Shown piece by piece: positions 58,742 to 64,000 of a stretch of 64,000 bases of DNA. The stretch comes from Deltaproteobacteria bacterium. Lineage in GTDB: Bacteria > Myxococcota_A > UBA9160 > JAJDAL01. Each line of letters opens with the position of its first letter. The first letter of the stretch is position 1. A model generated the notes under the pieces. That model searched no databases, had not been told where the DNA came from, and worked only from the letters and a program-made list of their open reading frames with translations. Position numbers and translations under genes: made by a program. Location: positions 124,001 through 188,000 of the forward strand of contig JAJDAL010000040.1 in NCBI GenBank assembly GCA_029261875.1, given 5' to 3'.

Positions 58742-58829
58742 GGCTCATCCTCGCGTTAGAAGGTTTCGAGCAGGCTATCACAGGATCGCGGGGGTTCATT
58801 GGGGACGCGAATGGGACGATAAGGAGCGC

Positions 58830-59180
58830 ATGCTTCGAATACGCCGCATCCTCATCGGAGTTGCCGCTTGCGCTCATCTCGGTTGCTACGCAATCGACGA
58901 ACTCGACAAGGGCTGGGAGAAGATGAACAAGATTCCGTCGCCCCCCCCGGCGGAAACCGCAGAACCCGTGCCGTACGAAAGCGCAGAGGCCGAAAGAACG
59001 CTGGCCCACCAGCGCGCCCAATCCAAGCAATGGTGGAAGGATTCGCGCACGCTCTCGGCCAAAGACCTGAACGCGCAAAAGGCACCGGAAGACAAGATCG
59101 TGAGCTGTGACCTGGACGGAGGATCGCAATTCATGCAGCGCGCGGACTGCCTGGCCCGCGGCGGAACCCCCAAGAACTAG
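58830..59180 (+). CDS. Small lipoprotein-like protein of unknown function
   Basis: A 116-residue protein. The N-terminal RRILIGVAACAHLGCYA ends in a lipobox-like HLGC near residue 19, so it may be lipidated. The mature part is hydrophilic with a PSPPPAET linker, QSKQWWKD and a C-terminal pair of Cys (VSCDLDGGS and RADCLARGG) that could form a disulfide. AAGGAG precedes ATG 58830. No family recognised. It is monocistronic between two minus-strand genes. Confidence 0.75.
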   Translation: MLRIRRILIGVAACAHLGCYAIDELDKGWEKMNKIPSPPPAETAEPVPYESAEAERTLAHQRAQSKQWWKDSRTLSAKDLNAQKAPEDKIVSCDLDGGSQFMQRADCLARGGTPKN

Positions 59181-59213
59181 CTACGCGGCGCGTGCCACCT
59201 CACCGTCACCTTC

Positions 59214-60029
59214 CTAACGGGCGCGACCCGGTCGATAGAGCCGCAACAGGAGACGCTGGGTCGCCACGGGGAACAGACGCTTCAGCCAATCGACCAGGTA
59301 GGTCTCCCGACAGATTCGGATTCGCAGACGATTCTTCTCGATGGCGCCGACGATCTGCTCCGCCGCTCCTTCGGGCGACATTCGCGCGATCTTGTCGAAT
59401 CGCTCGATTCGGTCCTGGTGGACTTCCGAAGACGTCGCGCGGGATCGGCGGACGATGTTGGTCTTCACGCCTCCCGGGTGCACGGACGTCACGCCCACAT
59501 GGTCGTCGATGACCTCGGTCCACAACGCTTCACTGAAGCCTCGCACCGCGAACTTCGCCGCCGAATACGCGGCGTGTTCCGGCATGCCCACCAGTCCGAA
59601 GAGACTCGAAATGTTGACGATGTGGGCTTCCTCCGCCGCCTTCAGGTGGGGGAGGAAGAACTTGCAACCGTACAGGACCCCCATCAGGTTGATTCCCAGC
59701 AACCATTCGAGGTCTTCGACGCTGACCGCATCGAACAACCCGTCGACATCCACCCCCGCGTTGTTGATCAAGATATGGACGGCGCCATGCTCCGCCAACA
59801 CCGCAGCGGGCAGCGCGCGCATGCGCTCGCGATCCGAAACATCGACCGCGTGCGTCGACACTTTCGCGGGCAGCGCGCGGACGAGATCCGCGGTTTCCGC
59901 CAGTTCCACCTCGTTGAGATCGACCAAAGCCAGATGGCAGCCTTTGTGCGCCAACGCCAGGCTGACCGCGCGGCCAATCCCGCTTCCGGCACCGGTGACG
60001 ACCGCAACGCGATCGCGAAATTGTTTCAC
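59214..60029 (-). CDS. Short-chain dehydrogenase/reductase
   Basis: A 271-residue classical SDR. TGAGSGIG at about 13-20, D38 in LVDLNE, NNAG near 93, the Ser of NISSL near 143, and YSAAK near 156-160 are intact. The basic C-terminus with YLVDWLKRLFPVATQRLLLRLYRPGRAR resembles acyl-lipid or steroid dehydrogenases with membrane-associated tails. Start GTG 60029 has AGGAGA upstream and follows the VOC gene by 12 bp. Confidence 0.9.
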   Translation of the reverse strand: MKQFRDRVAVVTGAGSGIGRAVSLALAHKGCHLALVDLNEVELAETADLVRALPAKVSTHAVDVSDRERMRALPAAVLAEHGAVHILINNAGVDVDGLFDAVSVEDLEWLLGINLMGVLYGCKFFLPHLKAAEEAHIVNISSLFGLVGMPEHAAYSAAKFAVRGFSEALWTEVIDDHVGVTSVHPGGVKTNIVRRSRATSSEVHQDRIERFDKIARMSPEGAAEQIVGAIEKNRLRIRICRETYLVDWLKRLFPVATQRLLLRLYRPGRAR

Positions 60030-60041
60030 GGTAAACTTCTC

Positions 60042-60761
60042 CTAGGGGGAATCGGCTGAATGGGCGGAACGAAACGCCACGCCGCAGATCTCGACATCCC
60101 GCCACGCGCGCGGATCGGCAACCCGCAATTCAACCGCGCGAATGGCGCCCTCGTCGCTCGCGCCGTGTTCGAAACGCAAAACGCCGCCTGCCAGGGGAAT
60201 CTCGAGTTTGTCCGACACGTTGAGCACGGGAATCCCCAGGGCCCTCGACCAACGTTGTGCCAGGACCTCGGGTTTCGCGGCTTCGAGATCGACACCCACG
60301 ATTTCACAAACGCGATCCGTACGCATGTGACTGCGCCAATCGGGTCCCGCCCAACGCCATGCGGAACGCTCGGCCATTTGATCGAAGGACAGAATCGCGC
60401 CCCCCGTATCCTTCGGGTGCAGGTGAATCGCCGCGGCATCGTCGAGGGCGACCTCCCAGGCCACCCGGAATTCCGCTGCGGCGACTCGCGTTCGATCGGC
60501 GGCCAGATCCTCGGTTTGCAACATGACCATGTAGCCACTGTCCCCACCGCGTCGGTCCAGGTAGCGGCGGCCCGCGCTGTCCTCGGTTTCGGGCGATACG
60601 ACTTCGAGAAAGGTCTCCCCGATGGGAAACACGGCGTTCGCGAGCCCGAACACTTCGACGCCCGGGTCCCGGAAGGAAACCGCGATGCCGAGAGATTCTT
60701 GGACTTGCTGGATCGTCTTCTCGAGGTCCTGGGCGATCAAGGCGACTTGGCGAATACGCAT
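60042..60761 (-). CDS. VOC/glyoxalase-like protein (two-module)
   Basis: A 239-residue protein. The first module, VALIAQDLEKTIQQVQESLGI with FPIGETFLEVVSP, is intact. The second (WSRALGIPVLNVSDKLEIPLAGGVLRFEH) is more divergent, as in Glyoxalase_3-type proteins. A metal site is not certain. TAAGCT ends six bases before ATG 60761 with no Shine-Dalgarno. It is likely co-transcribed with the SDR gene. Confidence 0.85.
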   Translation of the reverse strand: MRIRQVALIAQDLEKTIQQVQESLGIAVSFRDPGVEVFGLANAVFPIGETFLEVVSPETEDSAGRRYLDRRGGDSGYMVMLQTEDLAADRTRVAAAEFRVAWEVALDDAAAIHLHPKDTGGAILSFDQMAERSAWRWAGPDWRSHMRTDRVCEIVGVDLEAAKPEVLAQRWSRALGIPVLNVSDKLEIPLAGGVLRFEHGASDEGAIRAVELRVADPRAWRDVEICGVAFRSAHSADSP

Positions 60762-60847
60762 GGCAGAAGCTTACAACGCTTCTCCGCCCCGACGAAGCCT
60801 TCGGTCCGATGGCGTGGAAGCAGGGGCGAAGACCCCGGCGAGCCCGA

Positions 60848-61333
60848 CTAGGGGCAGTAGGGGGCTCCGGCGCCGTCTCGGACTTCGCAGCCGGGTCCGC
60901 GCCCGTCGTAGCGCCACACGAGCTGGCGCCCGGACTCCGGACATTCGAGGCTGTATTCCGCGACACTGCGGCGGGCGTCGAAGCGCACCTTCCAGCCGTC
61001 GAAAACCGGCTGCTTGCTCAAGGTAGAAAAGAGTTCCTTGGGTGTGCGTTGGCCGTCGACCGCGGGATCGATCACCGGCCAGCCCCGGGAATTCACGGTG
61101 ACATCGGAAACCACGTCCGTCGTCACGACGCCCGCATCGCCCCGCAATTGGAAACGCGAGATGGCATGCACCACCGAGGCGGCGGACTGGAAGCGGAAGG
61201 TATCCGCGCGGAAGCGCTGTTTCGCATCCTGACAGGAATCCGTGGCGATCGCGGACCCGCTGCCCAGCAAGCTGAATCCCAGGGCGAGAAAACCCGATAT
61301 CCAAGGGCGCAAACCTGCGCGGGGATTCTCCAT
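60848..61333 (-). CDS. Secreted protein of unknown function
   Basis: A 161-residue protein with a signal peptide (WISGFLALGFSLLGSGSAIA). The mature part has four Cys, with CQDAKQRF near the start and CPESGRQLVWRYDGRGPGC near the end, and a beta-rich middle. No family recognised. ATG 61333 has a GGAAGGGAG Shine-Dalgarno, which makes it preferable to the in-frame ATG at 61357. Confidence 0.75.
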   Translation of the reverse strand: MENPRAGLRPWISGFLALGFSLLGSGSAIATDSCQDAKQRFRADTFRFQSAASVVHAISRFQLRGDAGVVTTDVVSDVTVNSRGWPVIDPAVDGQRTPKELFSTLSKQPVFDGWKVRFDARRSVAEYSLECPESGRQLVWRYDGRGPGCEVRDGAGAPYCP

Positions 61334-61422
61334 CGTGCACTCCCTTCCGTGCGGCATGGGGAGGGATCCGCGGCTAACCCTTTATCGGCGGAGTCGGGAT
61401 CGAGCTGAAACCCGGCCGGGCG

Positions 61423-62061
61423 CTATTTGATCGCCATCCCCGCGGCGTGGGGCGAGACGTGCATGAAGAGCGAGCGGACCTCGAAGCGTTCGACCTCGAT
61501 GGAGGAAAACCCCGCGGAATTCAATACGGAGACCGTTTCGCGGTTGGGACAGCACCCCTCGAAGAGCCAGCTCCAGGGACGCGCCATTCCATTCTGAACC
61601 GCCCGCAGCACGGAGCCAACGGGCGCCGCCACATGCTCGATGAAGACGAAGCGTCCACCCGGGCGCAGAATGCGCAAGGCTTCATCCACCACGCGTTTGG
61701 GTTCGTCGACGGAGCACAGAACCAGTGTGCAGACCACGATCTCTGCGCTGCCGGAGGCCAGATCGATGTTTTCGCCCCGCAACCCGCGAAGCTCGAGTTC
61801 GATGCCGAACTCTTGTGCACGCGCACGCAGATCGGGCCACATCCGTTCATTGGGCTCGATCGCGATGACCTGTGTTCCGCGCGGGTAGTAGGCAAAGTTC
61901 GCGCCGGTCCCCGGTCCCAATTCGACGACCGAGCTTGGAAGCGATGCGAAGAAACTCCGCTTGCGTTCGTCGTGCAGCCGGTTCATCAGTTCTTGGGTCG
62001 AGCGCAGGAACCAAGCGTGAAAGCGACCGCGCAGGGGTCGGTTGTGGGTTTCTTCCGCCAT
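61423..62061 (-). CDS. Class I SAM-dependent methyltransferase
   Basis: A 212-residue methyltransferase similar to the METTL7/phospholipid N-methyltransferase-like Methyltransf_11 group. Motif I VVELGPGTGANFAYY, IAIEPNERMW, the post-I region VCTLVLCSVDEPKRVVDEALRILRPGG and FVFIEHV are clear. An N-terminal LRGRFHAWFLRST helix may contact membrane. Start ATG 62061; ATG 62079 is possible. Divergent from the enoyl-CoA hydratase with 24 bp between starts. Confidence 0.9.
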   Translation of the reverse strand: MAEETHNRPLRGRFHAWFLRSTQELMNRLHDERKRSFFASLPSSVVELGPGTGANFAYYPRGTQVIAIEPNERMWPDLRARAQEFGIELELRGLRGENIDLASGSAEIVVCTLVLCSVDEPKRVVDEALRILRPGGRFVFIEHVAAPVGSVLRAVQNGMARPWSWLFEGCCPNRETVSVLNSAGFSSIEVERFEVRSLFMHVSPHAAGMAIK

Positions 62062-62073
62062 GGGCCGCAATGG

Positions 62074-62079
62074 TATCAT
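62074..62079 (+). promoter_or_regulatory. Candidate leaderless promoter -10 element
   Basis: TATCAT, six bases (GGCTTC), then ATG 62086. On the minus strand TACCAT (62075-62070) overlaps it and ends eight bases before the methyltransferase ATG 62061. Confidence 0.5.
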
Positions 62080-62085
62080 GGCTTC

Positions 62086-62787
62086 ATGCCGTCCGGCCCG
62101 CTGCGCCAAACCACCGAAGGGCCCGTTCGAGTTCTCGAACTCGATCTCGGAAAGCTCAATGTGTTGGACCTCGGAAGCTTGCGCCTTCTGGGCGAAAGTA
62201 TCCGAGAAGCCGAGCGCGACGAACACGTGCGATCCCTCGCGCTACTCGGACGCCCGGGCGCGCTCTCCGCTGGCCTCGACCTCGCGGTCCTCGCGGCTGG
62301 CGGGCGCGAAGCGCAGGAGCTTCTGCTCGAGATGGGACAGGTTCTGTCTGCCCTCTACGCCAGTCCCTTGCGCGTCGTCGCGGGCGCAACGGGCCACGCG
62401 GTCGCGGCCGGTGCCATGTTGCTCCTCGTCGCCGACCAGCGCGTAGGCAGCGAAGGGTCCTATCGCATCGGCTTTCCCGAAGTAGCGCGCGGAATGCCAT
62501 TGCCCGAGATCCCGCTGCAGCTCGCTCGCGACCGACTCTCGCCGCGCTTCCTACAAGCCGCAACGCTCCTCGGCCAACTGTTCGACCCGCGGGAAGCCAT
62601 CGGGGTGGGCTTCCTCGACGCGACCGCGCCCGCACAGACCCTGCGTACCCAGGTGGTCGAACGGGCCCGCGGTCTGGCCGCCTTACCCGACGCCGCCTAC
62701 ATCGCCACATTGCAACGCGTGCGCGGCGAAACCTTGGCGCGCATGAACGCGTCCCTCGAAGCCGCTCGCCAAGAACTTCGTTCGTAG
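62086..62787 (+). CDS. Enoyl-CoA hydratase/isomerase family protein
   Basis: A 233-residue crotonase-fold protein. SLALLGRPGALSAGLDLAVLAAGG forms the first oxyanion-hole region and ATGHAVAAGAMLLLVADQRVG the second. The usual catalytic Glu pair is not obvious (GFPEVARGMPLP holds one), so it may be an isomerase or another crotonase-superfamily enzyme. It is slightly shorter than typical members because the C-terminal helix is reduced. Fits acyl-CoA metabolism. Confidence 0.88.
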   Translation: MPSGPLRQTTEGPVRVLELDLGKLNVLDLGSLRLLGESIREAERDEHVRSLALLGRPGALSAGLDLAVLAAGGREAQELLLEMGQVLSALYASPLRVVAGATGHAVAAGAMLLLVADQRVGSEGSYRIGFPEVARGMPLPEIPLQLARDRLSPRFLQAATLLGQLFDPREAIGVGFLDATAPAQTLRTQVVERARGLAALPDAAYIATLQRVRGETLARMNASLEAARQELRS

Positions 62788-62810
62788 CTAGGTGAAGGTC
62801 TCGCGTTGCA

Positions 62811-63269
62811 TCAGGAGGCCGCACAGCGCGGTCGCGGGTCCTCTCCTTCGAGCTGCGCCTTGCGCCAGAAACCCCAGGGGAAATGCACCAGTTCGAGCTT
62901 CATCCCGTCAGGGTCCGCAAAGAAAACCGCGTAGTAGTCCTCTCCGTACTCGGGATACTCCGCGGGCGGGTCCAGTACGGGAATCTCGTGCTGCACGAGA
63001 AACGCGTGGAACGCGTCGACATCCGCGCGCGAGAGCGCACGAAAGGCCAAATGGTGCAGGCCCGGACGGAACCGGTCGAAAGGCGTTTTGCGCTCGGCAT
63101 CGGACGCCGTGCGCAGACCGATCGCGAGTTTCGCATTCGCCCAGGCCACGTACTCGACGTGGGGTACGCGCCGAAAACCCAGGGCTTCGAACACCGTCCC
63201 GTAGAACGCTTTGGCGCGCTCCAAATCCGACACCGTGAGATCGACGTGGTCGAGTCCCAGAACCTCCAT
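62811..63269 (-). CDS. VOC family protein
   Basis: A 152-residue glyoxalase-fold protein. GLDHVDLTVSDLERAKAFYGTVF, GLHHLAFRA and FFADPDGMKLELVHFP supply the His/His/Glu metal positions in standard order. It starts at ATG 63269, overlapping the HAD gene stop by one base (TGATG), so it is coupled to that phosphatase. Confidence 0.9.
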   Translation of the reverse strand: MEVLGLDHVDLTVSDLERAKAFYGTVFEALGFRRVPHVEYVAWANAKLAIGLRTASDAERKTPFDRFRPGLHHLAFRALSRADVDAFHAFLVQHEIPVLDPPAEYPEYGEDYYAVFFADPDGMKLELVHFPWGFWRKAQLEGEDPRPRCAAS

Positions 63270-64000
63270 CAAACACCTCGGGAATGGGAAAACCGCTCTA
63301 CCAGCCGGGAAAGATTCTCGACGCGTTCGCACCCGACATCCCCCCAATCGTCGAAGGGATCCAGCAGCACCGCGTGCACCCCCGCAGCCCGAGCCCCCAG
63401 CACGTCCGCGTGAAACAGATCTCCCACGTGCAGGGCGCGGTCGGGCGGCGTTCCCGCGCTCGCAAGGGCGGCTTCGAAGATACGGGGATCGGGTTTCTCG
63501 GCACCCACCCGCGCCGAATCCACGACCGCGTCGAGGTGCCCGCGCAACCCCACCGCGGTCAACCCGCGCTCGACACTTCCGTCGGAATTGCTGACGACGA
63601 CAAGTTTGAATCCGAAACCCCGCAATGCCGTCAATGCTTCGGGTACCCCGGGCATGACGCGGGACCAAAGTCGGTCGGCCTGACCCGGGCTGCGAAGTGT
63701 CGGTGCGAGATCCGCCGCGAGCGCGGTCAATCTATCTGCGCCCAGCGATGCCAGGGAATCCAGTTTCCCGAGCACCTGCGTCAGGTAGTAGCTGAACGAA
63801 TCCATGCCCTCGGTGGAGCGGCCGGCGATCCAATGCGACACCGCGGGCCGCGCCGCGGCTTCCGCGCGCTCGAGTGTCACGGGACTGCACGGGTAGCCGC
63901 GTTCGATCAGCACGTCGGACACCCAATCGAAATCGACCGAGATCAAGGTGTTGCCCGCGTCGAGGAAAAGCGTCTCGATGGAATCCCAGGGAATTGCGGG
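63269..64000 (-). CDS. HAD-superfamily hydrolase (5' end off window)
   Basis: At least 244 residues; the frame stays open to the right edge, so the start is outside. Translating the last 60 bases on the minus strand gives LFLDAGNTLISVDFDW, which is HAD motif I (D-x-G-N-T with the nucleophile Asp). VVVSNSDGS is motif II, GAEKPDPRIF holds the motif III Lys and VGDLFHADVLGARAAG motif IV. It is probably a small-molecule phosphatase or haloacid-type hydrolase. It is coupled to the VOC gene downstream. Confidence 0.88.
   Translation of the reverse strand, partial: PAIPWDSIETLFLDAGNTLISVDFDWVSDVLIERGYPCSPVTLERAEAAARPAVSHWIAGRSTEGMDSFSYYLTQVLGKLDSLASLGADRLTALAADLAPTLRSPGQADRLWSRVMPGVPEALTALRGFGFKLVVVSNSDGSVERGLTAVGLRGHLDAVVDSARVGAEKPDPRIFEAALASAGTPPDRALHVGDLFHADVLGARAAGVHAVLLDPFDDWGDVGCERVENLSRLVERFSHSRGV

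Noticed and set aside
1..64000. CRISPR arrays, insertion sequences, integrases, toxin-antitoxin or restriction-modification genes.
   Set aside because: No regularly spaced repeats, transposase or integrase motifs, or recognisable defence proteins were found on either strand.
1..64000. tRNA or rRNA genes.
   Set aside because: No cloverleaf with a T-loop GTTCGA core was seen outside coding sequence, and no rRNA-like stretch is present. A covariance-model scan would settle this.

Overview
The window is high-GC bacterial chromosome, densely packed with genes that frequently switch strand. I count about 75 protein genes, and the two at the edges are truncated. There is no rRNA, tRNA, CRISPR array, insertion sequence or phage block that I can see. 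The gene content is a PEP-CTERM protein, a DUF3604 protein, a large secreted cysteine-rich repeat protein, many acyl-CoA synthetases, amidohydrolases and SDRs, a P450, and an F420-type Ddn homologue. This fits an uncultured Deltaproteobacteria-like lineage such as Myxococcota or Binatota. That placement is inferred from gene families and is not proven by any marker gene here.

Region by region. 1-3.7 kb: a truncated SGNH-like protein, a PEP-CTERM protein with its terminator, a thioredoxin/serine-hydrolase operon, and a 75-residue orphan gene behind a strong sigma-54-type promoter. 3.7-13.3 kb: lysA followed by a lipid or xenobiotic catabolism block (SDR, long-chain acyl-CoA synthetase, two amidohydrolases, cytochrome P450, second acyl-CoA synthetase). 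13.3-19.2 kb: secreted or membrane proteins, namely a Cys-rich repeat protein, a DUF3604 protein and a membrane-anchored Fe-S aldo/keto reductase. 19.2-32.7 kb: amidohydrolase, DJ-1/PfpI, aldo/keto reductase, amidase, a translationally coupled Ddn-M23-MOSC cassette, alpha-L-fucosidase, GST and SRPBCC. 32.7-36 kb: an Fe-S/redox group of moaA, an Rrf2 regulator and Grx4, then a MerR regulator and isoaspartyl peptidase. 36-44.7 kb: a long minus-strand run of small enzymes (aat, cupin, VOC, HCCA-isomerase-like, YhhN, methyltransferase, TauE, HIT, hydrolase, EgtB, DUF427). 44.8-55.2 kb: a CPA1 antiporter and a large envelope-flavoured minus-strand run (CPBP protease, zinc ribbon, AsmA-like, holin-like, secreted proteins, EXPERA). 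55.2-64 kb: thioesterase, reductases, acetyltransferases, Nudix, SDR, VOC proteins, methyltransferase, enoyl-CoA hydratase and a truncated HAD phosphatase.

Neighbouring genes are tied by many 4-bp start/stop overlaps (GTGA, ATGA, TTGA), and GTG/TTG starts with good Shine-Dalgarno sequences are common. A second class of starts has no Shine-Dalgarno. Instead it shows a TAnnnT hexamer ending exactly 6 or 7 bases before the start codon, which suggests leaderless transcription. The clearest case is an 18-bp divergent gap at 47.6 kb where one TAGAATA heptamer can act as the -10 element in both directions. No defence system or other complete new multi-gene system is evident. The points most worth following are the leaderless promoters, the sigma-54-driven orphan gene, the cysteine-pair pattern in the repeat protein, the Tat/membrane/dicluster aldo-keto reductase and the Rrf2-Grx4-moaA locus.
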